From NCBI RefSeq assembly GCF_030373225.1, contig NZ_JAUCZG010000001.1, positions 1-64,000 of the forward strand: a stretch of 64,000 bases of DNA, written 5' to 3'. Of the stretch, positions 55,887 through 63,929 are shown piece after piece (position 1 is the stretch's first letter; the number at the start of each line of letters is the position of its first letter). The notes beneath the pieces are model-generated. The model made no database searches. It worked only from the letters and a program-made list of their open reading frames with translations, and had not been told where the DNA came from. Source of the stretch: Hydrogenophaga sp. (lineage in GTDB: Bacteria > Pseudomonadota > Gammaproteobacteria > Burkholderiales > Burkholderiaceae_C). The position numbers and the translations under genes were made by a program.

Positions 55887-56983
55887 CTAGCGCTCCAGCA
55901 GGCTTTGCGCGGCCAGCAGCATCGGCCAGGCCAGCAAGGCGCCTGTTCCCTGACCAATGCGCAGACCCATGTCGAGCAGCGGCTGGGACTGCATGTGGAT
56001 CAACAGCAGGCGGTGGCCGGCGTCTGCGGCGCGGTGGGTGAACACCAGGTAATCGACCACATTCGGGCACAGTCCGCGCGCCACCAGGGCGGCCGCACCC
56101 GACACGAAACCATCCACCAGCACCACGCGCGCTCGCTGGCAGCCTGCAGCATGGCGCCGGCCATCATGGCGATTTCATAACCGCCAAGCGCGGCCAGCGC
56201 CTCGAAGGGCCCGACCGCGCTGCGGTGTCTGGCCGCTGCCGTCGAGAGTTTCTCGACCCGCTTCACATGCTGCGTGTCGTCCAGACGTGCGCCATCGGCG
56301 TCGTCGTGACCGAACGCGTCCACCAGCGGCACGCCGCACAGGCGAGACAGCAGCAGGGCTGCACTCACCGCGTTGGCAACACCGACATCACCGATCGCAA
56401 TCACGTTGCCCGGCAGATGGCGGACCACGTCCATGCCGGCATGGACCGCCGACACCGCCTGTGCCGTGGACATCGCCGGTACGAGCAGCAGGTTGCGTGT
56501 GCCGTAGCCGATCTTGCGCACCAGCAGCGTTCCATGCGGTCTGAGCTCACGGGGCGGCACGATCGGCTTGGCCATGCCGGCATCCACCACGGTGAGTTCG
56601 AAACCGTGCAGCGCAGCCAGCGCATTGACGGGTGCCTGACCGCGAAGCAGTTGCATCACCATCTGCTCGGTCATCGTCGGCGCCATCGGCGACATGCCTT
56701 CGTCGGCGATGCCGTGATCGGCCGCGAACACCACCAGTTGCGGAGAGTCGAAGGCCAGCAGGTCGAACTCGATCGACATGCCGTTTTGTACGCGGGCGAG
56801 TTGCAACACCAGGGTTTCCATCCGGCCCAGGGCGTGCTCGGGCGCACTGCCGGGCGAGAGTCGCTGGCGCAGTGCGAACTCCAGCAGGGTGTCTGTGGTG
56901 GCTGTGATGGTGGGCAGCCTGAGCGTCGCCGGCAGCGCGGCCGACCGCCTGGACAGTGGTGAGAAAACGGGGTCTCTGGTCAT
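55887..56983 (-). pseudogene. cobT: CobT-like phosphoribosyltransferase, frameshifted and active-site altered
   Basis: Related to nicotinate-nucleotide:dimethylbenzimidazole phosphoribosyltransferase, which activates the lower ligand of cobalamin. Frame 1 covers 56983 to about 56129 (LVVFAADHGIADEGMSPMAPTMTEQMVMQLL, VDAGMAKPIVPPREL, GTRNLLLVPAMSTAQAVSAVHAG, ALGGYEIAMMAGAMLQAASER). Frame 2 continues from 56126 (VVLVDGFVSGAAALVARG...). The shift falls at a CGCGCG run (56126-56131) where two extra bases fit. Two active-site regions also differ from the family: the GEMGIGNTT-type motif reads GDVGVANAVSA, and the C-terminal RLGEGTG motif reads RIGQGTG, so the catalytic Glu would be Gln. A sequencing error at the CG run is possible. 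Confidence 0.8.
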
Positions 56984-57000
56984 GGCACTGCGGATCGGGT

Positions 57001-58602
57001 TCAACTCTGCAGGAACAGACGGTAAACCGGGTTGCTGGTCTCCTCCACGCAGGGGTATCCGAGGGTGGCCAGAAACTTGTCGAAGGCCTTGTGATCCTTG
57101 GCCGGCACCTGCAGTCCCACCAGAATGCGACCGTAGTCGGCGCCCTGGTTGCGGTAGTGGAACAGGCTGATGTTCCAGCCGGGACGCATCAGGCTCAGGA
57201 ACTTGAGCAGCGCGCCCGGCCGCTCCGGAAAAACGAAGCGCAACACGCGCTCGTCCTGTGCCAGGGGTGAATGCCCCCCCACCATGTGGCGGATGTGCTC
57301 CTTGGCCAGGTCGTCGTGGGTGAGGTCCAGTGTCTGGAAGCCGTGTTTGATCAGGTTTTTGACAATCTTGGTGGACTCGCCCTTGCCCTGGGTGGTCAGA
57401 CCCACGAACACGTGGGCCTTGCTGCCGTCGTGAATCCGGTAGTTGAACTCGGTCACGTTGCGCGGGCCACCCGGCAGGTCGCCGATCAGTTCGCAGAAGC
57501 GGCGAAAGCTGCCACGTTCCTCGGGAATCGTCACCGCCAGCAGCGCCTCCCGTTCCTCGCCCACTTCGGCACGTTCGGCCACAAAACGCAGGCGGTCAAA
57601 GTTCATGTTGGCGCCGCACAGGATGGCCGCATAGGTCTGCCCCCGCGTCTTGTGGGTGGCCACGTACTGTTTGATGGCTGCCACCGACAGCGCGCCGGCT
57701 GGCTCGACGATGCTGCGCGTGTCAACGAACACGTCCTTGATGGCCGCACACACCGCGTCCGTGTCCACGCTGATGAACTCGTCCACCAGTTCGCGCGCGA
57801 TGCGAAAGGTCTCTTCGCCCACCAGCTTGACGGCGGTGCCGTCGGAAAAAAGACCCACGTCGGCCAGCGTGGTGCGTTCGCCTTCGCGCACCGACCGGAT
57901 CATCGCGTCCGAGTCGTTCATCTGCACGCCGATCACCTTGATCTCGGGCCGCACCGCCTTGATGTAGTTGGCCACGCCCGAGATCAGACCGCCTCCGCCA
58001 ATGGCCACGAACACGGCATCGAGGTGGTCGGACCCCAGGCTTTGCAACTGGCGCAGGATTTCCATGGCAATGGTTCCCTGACCAGCAATCACGTCCGGAT
58101 CGTCAAAAGGATGAACGAAAGTGAGCCCCTGCTTTTTCTGCAGTTTCACCGCATGGGTGTAGGCGTCCGAGTAGCTCTCGCCGTGCAACACCACCTCGCC
58201 GCCAAAGCCGCGCACCGCGTCGATCTTGACCTGGGGCGTGGTCGTCGGCATGACGATCACCGCCCGGGTGCCCAGCTTGCGCCCGCTCAGCGCCACGCCC
58301 TGTGCATGGTTGCCGGCCGAGGCGCAAATCACCCCGTTTTTGAGCTGCTCGGGCGTGAGGTGGGCCATCTTGTTGTAGGCACCACGCAGCTTGAAGCTGA
58401 ACACCGGTTGCTGGTCTTCGCGCTTGAGCAGCACCGTGTTGTGCAGCCGTTCGCTGAGGTTGCGCGCCGGCTCCAGAGCCGATTCCACAGCCACGTCGTA
58501 CACACGGGCAGTCAGTATTTTCTTGAGGTAGTCGGCCGGCCCCAGGGTGGTGACGGGTGAAACGGAAGGCTGTGTTTTGGTCGAGGCGGCGCGAGCAGTC
58601 AT
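57001..58602 (-). CDS. ilvA: Threonine ammonia-lyase, biosynthetic (IlvA)
   Basis: IlvA deaminates threonine to 2-oxobutanoate, the first step of isoleucine synthesis. The 533-residue protein has the PLP-binding Lys in REDQQPVFSFKLRGAYNKM and SAGNHAQGVALSGRKLGTRAVIVMP in the catalytic domain (about residues 20-340). Two C-terminal ACT-like regulatory domains follow (EEREALLAVTIPEERGSFRRFCELIGDL and HSPLAQDERVLRFVFPERPGALLKFLSLM), giving isoleucine feedback control. The long form is the biosynthetic type. A promoter and a terminator-like hairpin lie upstream, suggesting attenuation. The cobT-like gene follows 18 bases later. Confidence 0.97.
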   Translation of the reverse strand: MTARAASTKTQPSVSPVTTLGPADYLKKILTARVYDVAVESALEPARNLSERLHNTVLLKREDQQPVFSFKLRGAYNKMAHLTPEQLKNGVICASAGNHAQGVALSGRKLGTRAVIVMPTTTPQVKIDAVRGFGGEVVLHGESYSDAYTHAVKLQKKQGLTFVHPFDDPDVIAGQGTIAMEILRQLQSLGSDHLDAVFVAIGGGGLISGVANYIKAVRPEIKVIGVQMNDSDAMIRSVREGERTTLADVGLFSDGTAVKLVGEETFRIARELVDEFISVDTDAVCAAIKDVFVDTRSIVEPAGALSVAAIKQYVATHKTRGQTYAAILCGANMNFDRLRFVAERAEVGEEREALLAVTIPEERGSFRRFCELIGDLPGGPRNVTEFNYRIHDGSKAHVFVGLTTQGKGESTKIVKNLIKHGFQTLDLTHDDLAKEHIRHMVGGHSPLAQDERVLRFVFPERPGALLKFLSLMRPGWNISLFHYRNQGADYGRILVGLQVPAKDHKAFDKFLATLGYPCVEETSNPVYRLFLQS

Positions 58603-58635
58603 TCAGATGTTCTCCAACCTCATCATATCGGGGCG

Positions 58636-58671
58636 AAAAAAAGCCCGGACTGGCAGAACCGGTCCGGGCTT
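58636..58671 (-). terminator. Terminator-like hairpin in the ilvA leader (candidate attenuator)
   Basis: On the minus strand AAGCCCGGAC (58671-58662), an 11-base loop and GTCCGGGCTT (58650-58641) run into a TTTTTTT tract (58642-58636). It is a textbook rho-independent terminator, but lies between the candidate ilvA promoter and the ilvA ATG at 58602. There is no gene upstream on this strand that it could end, because OsmC is on the plus strand. Confidence 0.7.
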
Positions 58672-58720
58672 GAATCCACCCAGGGAGGGTAGAGGAGACA
58701 ACCTTGCATACAATGCCGCC

Positions 58721-58748
58721 AGTATATCCAAGCCATGTTGCGACGCAA
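58721..58748 (-). promoter_or_regulatory. Candidate sigma-70 promoter for ilvA
   Basis: On the minus strand TTGCGT (58748-58743), 16-base spacer, TATACT (58726-58721). Transcription would start near 58714, leaving a leader of about 110 bases that includes the terminator-like hairpin at 58636-58671. Confidence 0.6.
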
Positions 58749-58752
58749 CATG
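58734..58752. promoter_or_regulatory. Perfect palindrome overlapping the ilvA -35 box
   Basis: CATGTTGCG-A-CGCAACATG, a perfect 9-base inverted repeat with one central base. It covers the candidate ilvA -35 element and lies 74 bases before the OsmC start, so a bound repressor could act on either divergent gene. No candidate regulator is encoded next to it. Confidence 0.5.
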
Positions 58753-58825
58753 CGCCGTGGTTTTTTCGTGCTCTTTAGTGCGCCCTCCCCAAGTCACCCA
58801 TCCTTGTCAACACAGGACGTCCTCC

Positions 58826-59275
58826 ATGGAATGCACCGTCACCTGGACCGGCGCGACCGGCACCCGCTCCCACATGGGTTTTGTGGCCGAAACCGGCAGC
58901 GGTCATGTGATCAGCATGGACGGCGCACCCGACCCTGCCAAACCTGAAAACGGCGGTGCCAACATGGCCGCACGCCCGATGGAAACCGTGCTGGCCGGCA
59001 CCGGTGGTTGCACCGCCTATGACGTGGTGCTCATCCTCAAGCGTGGCCGTCACGATGTGCGCGGTTGCAGTGTGAAGCTCGAAACGGAGCGCGCCGAGTC
59101 CGATCCGAAGGTCTTCACCAAAATCCACATGCACTTCACGGTCAGCGGCAAGGCGATCGCGCCGGCTGCGGTGGAGCGGGCCATTGCCATGAGTCACGAG
59201 AAATACTGTTCGGCCAGCATCATGCTGGGCAAGACGGCGGCCATCACCACCAGCTTCGAAGTGCTCGAGGCCTGA
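58826..59275 (+). CDS. OsmC/Ohr-family protein (YhfA-like)
   Basis: A 149-residue protein of the OsmC superfamily, thiol-dependent peroxidases and relatives. It has MECTVTWTGATGTRSHMGFVAETGSGHVISMDG, the first redox Cys position in GTGGCTAYDVVLILKR and the second in HEKYCSASIMLGKTA, which match the two Cys of OsmC/YhfA. The long central helix is typical. It stands alone, divergent from ilvA and convergent with coq7. The ATG at 58826 is chosen by family start; the frame is open further upstream. Confidence 0.92.
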   Translation: MECTVTWTGATGTRSHMGFVAETGSGHVISMDGAPDPAKPENGGANMAARPMETVLAGTGGCTAYDVVLILKRGRHDVRGCSVKLETERAESDPKVFTKIHMHFTVSGKAIAPAAVERAIAMSHEKYCSASIMLGKTAAITTSFEVLEA

Positions 59276-59289
59276 GCCACGCCAGGTGC

Positions 59290-59949
59290 TCAGATGCGGT
59301 GCGCCACCGTCGTCATGAGCTTGGCTGCGATTCTCATCAGGCCCTTCACGGGTGCAGGCAGCTCAACCGCGCCTGCCGCTTGCGCCTCGCGCGCGTGTCG
59401 GGCCTCGTCCTGTTTCATCTGGGCCACGATGGCGCGTGACGCCTGGTCACCCGCCGGCAGGCGCTCCATGTGCTCGGCCAGGTGCGCTTCGACCTGCCTT
59501 TCGGTTTCCACCACGAAGCCCAGACTCACTGCAGGTCCCAGGCGCCCTGCGATCAGCCCCAGGCCAAAGGCCCCGGCGTACCACAGCGGATTCAGCAGCG
59601 AAGCCCTCGCCCCGAGCTCGTCGAGTCTCGTCTGCGTCCAGGCCAGGTGATCGGTCTCTTCCTTGCAGGCGGCTTCCAGCTGAGTGGCCAGAGGCAGATT
59701 CGGCCGGGAAGAGCCACGCGGCCAGCGTGCGCTGAGTGCCTGCGCGGTGTACAACGCCTGCGCACAGACCTCACCCACATGGTTCACGCGCATCAGGGCA
59801 CCAGACAGGTGCCTGTCCGCGTCACTGAGTTCCTGGTCGTTCGCCCGCTCGGGCAGCGTGGCGCACTCCCGAGAGGCTCGCGGTGGTACGAACAAGGTCC
59901 TCAAAGCCGAGTCCGCGGCATTGATCAAGGCGTCGGTGGCGGTGGTCAT
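59290..59949 (-). CDS. coq7: 2-polyprenyl-3-methyl-6-methoxy-1,4-benzoquinone monooxygenase Coq7
   Basis: Coq7 (UbiF-equivalent) hydroxylates demethoxyubiquinone in ubiquinone synthesis. The 219-residue protein is a di-iron carboxylate enzyme with [19 protein letters not shown] (first Glu and ExxH region), [37 protein letters not shown] and [16 protein letters not shown]. These supply the Glu and His metal ligands. It has a short membrane-associated hydrophobic segment ([20 protein letters not shown]). The ATG at 59949 is preferred over a TTG at 59973. Confidence 0.95.
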   Translation of the reverse strand: MTTATDALINAADSALRTLFVPPRASRECATLPERANDQELSDADRHLSGALMRVNHVGEVCAQALYTAQALSARWPRGSSRPNLPLATQLEAACKEETDHLAWTQTRLDELGARASLLNPLWYAGAFGLGLIAGRLGPAVSLGFVVETERQVEAHLAEHMERLPAGDQASRAIVAQMKQDEARHAREAQAAGAVELPAPVKGLMRIAAKLMTTVAHRI

Positions 59950-60264
59950 GATGGAGTCGCTATCAAAAAACAAGGTGTCAATGCTGCCACGTTCGCCGGC
60001 GCATCTGTTTGAGATGGCTCAGACAGCAAGACCACGGGTGAGGACATCGCCGCTTGGCTGAGCCCGACAACAGGGGCTGTTCTTCTAAGGGTTAGCACTG
60101 AGTGCGTCGCGGTGGTGCAACACAAGCACCACCGCAGGGCAGAAATGCGGCTCTGAACGTGGCGCCCCTCCCGGCTTTCTGATGCAATCCACTCAGCCCC
60201 CAAATGGAGGTCGGCTCGGCGGCACAGACCACCAGTCCTTATTCAACCCTTGGAGAACCTTTCC
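59950..60264. other. Divergent coq7-porin intergenic region with a GC hairpin
   Basis: 315 bases. It contains a perfect hairpin, GCGGTGGTGC (60109-60118) and GCACCACCGC (60126-60135) around a 7-base loop, with no T-run. The function is unknown; it may be part of the porin leader, a small RNA or a repeat. Less GC-rich patches around 60085 (TTCTTCTAAGG) may hold the porin promoter. Confidence 0.45.
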
Positions 60265-61248
60265 ATGAAAAAGACCCTGATCGCATTGGCCGCCGTGGCA
60301 GCCACCAGCGCAGCTTTCGCTCAATCGTCGGTGACCCTGTTCGGCAACATCGACATGGGTGTTCGCCAGACCAAGACCGACGGCGTGTCGCTCACCGAAC
60401 TGACGAACAACCTGATTTCTTCCAGCGCCCTGGGCTTCCGCGGCGTTGAAGATCTCGGCGGTGGCCTGAAGGCCGGTTTTCACCTCGAAGGTGACATCGC
60501 TGGCGACGTCGGCACCTCTGCTGGCCTCCAATTCCAGCGCCGCAGCACGGTCAGCCTGATGGGCGGCTTTGGTGAGTTGCGCCTGGGCCGTGACTACGTT
60601 CCGACCTTCTGGAACCACACCGTGTTCGATCCGTTCGGCACCAACGGCCTCGGTACCTCGATCAGCATGTTCGGTACCGCCTACGGCGCCGCAACCGGCC
60701 CCGCAGGTGTGACTGCTGTTCGTTCGAACAACACCATTGGTTACTTCCTGCCTGCCATGGGCGGCCTGTATGGCCAGTTCCAGTACGGCCTTAAAGAAGT
60801 GGCAGCCGGCAACAGCGCCAGCGACACCGCAGGTCTGCGCATTGGTTACAGCGCTGGTCCCTTGAACGTTGCCGTGGCCACCGGCTACGAAGGCACTGCC
60901 GCTGTTGGCAACAATCCAAAGCGCAGCAACATCGGCGTTTCGTACGACATGGGCTTTGTCAAGCCAATGTTCCAGTACACCGTCGCTAGCCGCACCGGTG
61001 GCAATGACGTGTCCAACCTGCTGGTTGGTCTGACCGCTCCCGTGGGCCCAGGCCTGCTGCGCGCTTCGTATGTGGTGACCGACGTGGACACCGTGGGTGA
61101 CGGCAAGCAGTTCGCCATTGGTTACACCTACAACCTGAGCAAGCGCACCTCGATCAACGCCAACTTCGCGCGCATCACTGCCGATGCTGGCGTGGTCGCG
61201 TTCACCAAGCGCACCGGCTACGAAATCGGCGTGCGCCACACCTTCTAA
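60265..61248 (+). CDS. Outer-membrane porin, Gram-negative porin family (first copy)
   Basis: A 327-residue trimeric diffusion porin of the betaproteobacterial type. It has a signal peptide (MKKTLIALAAVAATSAAFA, cut before QSSVTLFGNID), the characteristic SSSALGFRGVEDLGGGLKAGFHLEG early strand, and C-terminal RTGYEIGVRHTF with the final Phe needed for outer-membrane insertion. GGAGA precedes the ATG. Another in-frame start at 60250 is rejected. Codon use is richer in T-ending codons than the flagellar genes, as expected for highly expressed porins. A second porin follows, with its own terminator between. Confidence 0.96.
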   Translation: MKKTLIALAAVAATSAAFAQSSVTLFGNIDMGVRQTKTDGVSLTELTNNLISSSALGFRGVEDLGGGLKAGFHLEGDIAGDVGTSAGLQFQRRSTVSLMGGFGELRLGRDYVPTFWNHTVFDPFGTNGLGTSISMFGTAYGAATGPAGVTAVRSNNTIGYFLPAMGGLYGQFQYGLKEVAAGNSASDTAGLRIGYSAGPLNVAVATGYEGTAAVGNNPKRSNIGVSYDMGFVKPMFQYTVASRTGGNDVSNLLVGLTAPVGPGLLRASYVVTDVDTVGDGKQFAIGYTYNLSKRTSINANFARITADAGVVAFTKRTGYEIGVRHTF

Positions 61249-61285
61249 ATCGTCTGCGGACTCCGTCCGCTTCGGTTCAGTCTCA

Positions 61286-61319
61286 AGAGAGCCACCGCGA
61301 AAGCGGTGGCTCTCTTTTT
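61286..61319 (+). terminator. Rho-independent terminator after first porin
   Basis: AGAGAGCCACCGC-GAAA-GCGGTGGCTCTCT (61286-61315), a 13-base stem with a GAAA tetraloop, followed by TTTTT. Strong terminator of the first porin gene. Confidence 0.95.
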
Positions 61320-61525
61320 CGTCTTTTCGTCTCAAAAACGTTTCTCAAGGCCCAGATATTGCGTGCTGGATACGCCGGATGCATGTTGTGGGCTTGCAAC
61401 GAAATGCCCCGAGGTGAACTTTTTTGTGAGGGATTACCCGTGGTTCTTTCGATGCAATGCCTATCATCCATGTTGTTCATTCGTTTGACACATTCTTCCC
61501 GCTTCAACCACTCAAAGGAAATCTC

Positions 61526-62518
61526 ATGAAAAAATCGCTAGTTGCTTTGGCCGTTTTGGGTGCATTTGCATCCGCCGCAAGCGCGCAGTCTTCCGTGACC
61601 ATCTACGGCATCGCCGATGTGTGGGTTGGTAGCCAGAAAGACACCGGCGGCACGGTCGTTACCCAGACGTCGTCAACCGGTGTTGTCGAATCCGGTGGCC
61701 TGTCCTCCAGCCGTCTCGGCTTCAAGGGCACGGAAGATCTCGGTGGTGGCCTGTCCGCAGTGTTCGGCCTGGAAGCCGGTCTGACGGTCGACACGGGTAC
61801 CGCAGGTGGTCTGAGTTTCAATCGCCAGTCCTTTGTTGGTTTCGCAGGTGGCTTCGGTGAAGTGACTGTGGGAAAAATGTGGACCTCCTACGACGACATT
61901 GAAGCGGGTGCACACAGCGTCTTCGGCGCCTCGGACTTCGCTCCCGAATACGCTGTGATGCTCAGCGGCCGCGATTACTCCGCCAACCCGAACAACGGTT
62001 TCAAGTACACGTCGCCTGACTTCGGCGGCATCAGTGGTTCGGTGTCGTATGCACTGGACGAGACCGTCAACGGCGACGCCGAAGTGCTCGCCTTCCACGT
62101 CAAATATGCTGGTGGCCCGATCTATGCAGGCCTGGCATACCAAGACGAAGGCACCACCGCTGGTGTGGCGAACCCAGAGTACATCCGTGCGAACGCTTCG
62201 TATGACCTCGGCATGGTTCAACTGCTCGCGACCTATGGCAACAAGAAAGTTGGTGCTGTCAAAACGAACGAGTACGCCGTGGGCGTGAACGTGCCATTGA
62301 GCAGTGCTTTGGTGCTGTCTGCCGGCTATGCCACTTCGAAGGACAACACCGCTGGTGGCAGCAACAAGCGTGACGGTTTCGGCCTCGGCGCGACCTATGC
62401 CCTGTCCAAGCGCACGACCGTTTACGGTGCCTTCACGTCGGCAGATTGGAAAGATGGCGCTGGCGTCAAGACCAACGACATCAGCATCTGGGGCGTGGGT
62501 GTTCGCCACGCCTTCTGA
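61526..62518 (+). CDS. Outer-membrane porin, Gram-negative porin family (second copy)
   Basis: A 330-residue porin. It has a signal peptide (MKKSLVALAVLGAFASAASA, cut before QSSVTIYGIADVW), SSRLGFKGTEDLGGGLSAVFGLEAGL, and a C-terminal WGVGVRHAF with terminal Phe. AAAGGAA precedes the ATG at 61526. It is clearly diverged from the first porin in loop regions while strands match, so the pair likely differs in selectivity or expression. The 277-base gap between the porins holds the first gene's terminator and then a less GC-rich stretch (61420-61520) that should contain its own promoter. Confidence 0.96.
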   Translation: MKKSLVALAVLGAFASAASAQSSVTIYGIADVWVGSQKDTGGTVVTQTSSTGVVESGGLSSSRLGFKGTEDLGGGLSAVFGLEAGLTVDTGTAGGLSFNRQSFVGFAGGFGEVTVGKMWTSYDDIEAGAHSVFGASDFAPEYAVMLSGRDYSANPNNGFKYTSPDFGGISGSVSYALDETVNGDAEVLAFHVKYAGGPIYAGLAYQDEGTTAGVANPEYIRANASYDLGMVQLLATYGNKKVGAVKTNEYAVGVNVPLSSALVLSAGYATSKDNTAGGSNKRDGFGLGATYALSKRTTVYGAFTSADWKDGAGVKTNDISIWGVGVRHAF

Positions 62519-62544
62519 GCTGATTCCTCCTGAGTCTGCTTGAC

Positions 62545-62577
62545 AAAAAGCCACCCGGCCTGCCGGGTGGCTTTTTT
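62545..62577. terminator. Rho-independent terminator after second porin
   Basis: AAAAAGCCACCCGGC-CT-GCCGGGTGGCTTTTTT. With an A-run and a T-run on its flanks it can serve both the porin (plus) and the ComEA-like gene (minus), which converge here. Confidence 0.93.
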
Positions 62578-62597
62578 CATGGGCCCAAGCTTTCAGC

Positions 62598-62927
62598 TCA
62601 TTTGCTCGCTGCAGCGGGCTTTGTGTCTGCGGGCTTCTTCTGGGCAACCGGCTTGTCCATGGGTTTGAAGGCTTGACCGTTCACGTTGAGACCCTCTGAC
62701 GACAGTTTGGCCGCGCGCTTGTCACCGATGCCGGGTACTCTCCGGATCAAGTCGGTCCAGTCCTTGAACGGTGCGATCTTGCGTTCCTCCAGGATCTTGG
62801 TCGATGTGCTCGGACCGATCCCTTTGATGCTGTCAAGATCGGCCACTGTGGCTTTGTTGATGTCCACGGCAGCCAGGCTGATGGCAGCGAAGAATGCCAG
62901 CAGGCTGGCCATGATTTTCTTGAACAT
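62598..62927 (-). CDS. ComEA-family helix-hairpin-helix DNA-binding protein
   Basis: A 109-residue exported protein. The signal peptide (MFKKIMASLLAFFAAISLAA) is followed by VDINKATVADLDSIKGIGPSTSTKILEERKIAPFKDWTDLIRRVPGIGDKRAAKL. This is two helix-hairpin-helix motifs with GIG turns, as in ComEA, the periplasmic DNA receptor for natural transformation. A Lys/Pro/Ala-rich tail ends the protein. GGAGGAC lies before the ATG at 62927. No other com genes are nearby, so a competence role is by family only. Confidence 0.92.
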   Translation of the reverse strand: MFKKIMASLLAFFAAISLAAVDINKATVADLDSIKGIGPSTSTKILEERKIAPFKDWTDLIRRVPGIGDKRAAKLSSEGLNVNGQAFKPMDKPVAQKKPADTKPAAASK

Positions 62928-63098
62928 GATGTCCTCCGTTTGGATGAGGTGGAGCGCGACAGATGCAGGCAGTTGGTGCAAAAGCCTGGCTCCTGTCGCG
63001 GAAACCCGATGGCGGGTCCCGGTTCGAAATGTAGATCAAAAATACTAATAAATTTTCATTCATCGATACCGATGAGTCTTTAATGACTGGTTTGCAAC
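62928..63098. promoter_or_regulatory. AT-rich divergent promoter region (ComEA-like / DUF3047)
   Basis: 171 bases between divergent genes. The part 63027-63090 is clearly AT-rich (GTAGATCAAAAATACTAATA, AATTTTCATT), in contrast to the surroundings. It contains CATCG-ATAC-CGATG (63061-63074), a short inverted repeat. It probably holds both promoters; hexamers cannot be assigned with confidence. Confidence 0.5.
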
Positions 63099-63929
63099 AT
63101 GCCTCAACGCTCCCCGTTCACTGCTGTTGCGGTTCGTGTGCGCCGGTCGCTGCCTTTGATTTGGCTGCCATGGCTGGTGCTCACGCTGGGGCTGGCGGCT
63201 TGTTCGACGGGAAGCGTGGTCGTCGAGCCTGACGACCCCGCGCACGGGCACCTCGCCCCCGAGGCTTGGCAGCCAACGGCACAGCGGTTGTTGACCACGC
63301 CGCCGAGTGCCTTGGGGTGGCAATCCTTCGCCCTGCCGGGCAAGCGACATGTTCCGTTCGAAACGGTGGTGGTGTTGGATCGAACCGCCTTGCGGGTGAA
63401 GGCAGACAACTCGGTGAGCATCCTGCGTCGCCGTTTCGAGCCGACATTGGGCAAGCCTGGGCGCTTTGCCTTTTCGTGGAAAGTGGATGCGCTGCCGGCG
63501 GGCGCCGATCTTTCGGCCGCAGACGCCTCGGATTCGCCGGTGGGCGTCGTCCTGGCGTTCGAGGGAGACCGCACGCGCTGGTCTGCCAGGACGCACCGGC
63601 TCTCCGAAATGAGCCGCTTGCTCACAGGCGAAGAATTGCCCTTCGCCACCTTGATCTATGTGTGGGGCAGCCATGAATTGCCGGGCACCGTCGTGGTGAA
63701 TCCGAGAACCGACCGCATCCGCAAACTGGTGCTCGACAGCGGCACGCGGGACATCGGTGTGTGGCGGGACCACGTGCGCGATGTGCAGGCGGACTTTCGC
63801 CAGGTTTTTGGCGAAGAGCCCGGGCCCCTGCGTGTGGTGGCGTTGATGACGGACACCGACAACACGCGCAGTGCGCTCACCGCGTGGTACGGCGCACTGA
63901 ATCTCGAAGTCGCGGCAGCCGTGCCTTGA
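63099..63929 (+). CDS. DUF3047-family lipoprotein
   Basis: A 276-residue protein of the DUF3047 family, function unknown. An N-terminal lipoprotein signal (LIWLPWLVLTLGLAACSTG, lipobox LAAC, Cys at about residue 35) suggests outer- or inner-membrane anchoring in the periplasm. The family core contains LKVKADNSVSILRRR-like (ALRVKADNSVSILRRRFEP), FSWKVDALPAGADLSAADASDSPVGVVLAFEG and LIYVWGSHELPGTVVVNPRTDRIRKLVLDSG. The gene is complete, ending 71 bases before the window edge; nothing is recognised in 63930-64000. Confidence 0.88.
   Translation: MPQRSPFTAVAVRVRRSLPLIWLPWLVLTLGLAACSTGSVVVEPDDPAHGHLAPEAWQPTAQRLLTTPPSALGWQSFALPGKRHVPFETVVVLDRTALRVKADNSVSILRRRFEPTLGKPGRFAFSWKVDALPAGADLSAADASDSPVGVVLAFEGDRTRWSARTHRLSEMSRLLTGEELPFATLIYVWGSHELPGTVVVNPRTDRIRKLVLDSGTRDIGVWRDHVRDVQADFRQVFGEEPGPLRVVALMTDTDNTRSALTAWYGALNLEVAAAVP

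Noticed and set aside
58623-58709. 28-codon leader peptide in the ilvA leader
   Set aside because: No ribosome binding site, it starts at most a few bases after the predicted transcription start, and has no run of Ile, Val or Leu codons; not enough to call a classical leader peptide.
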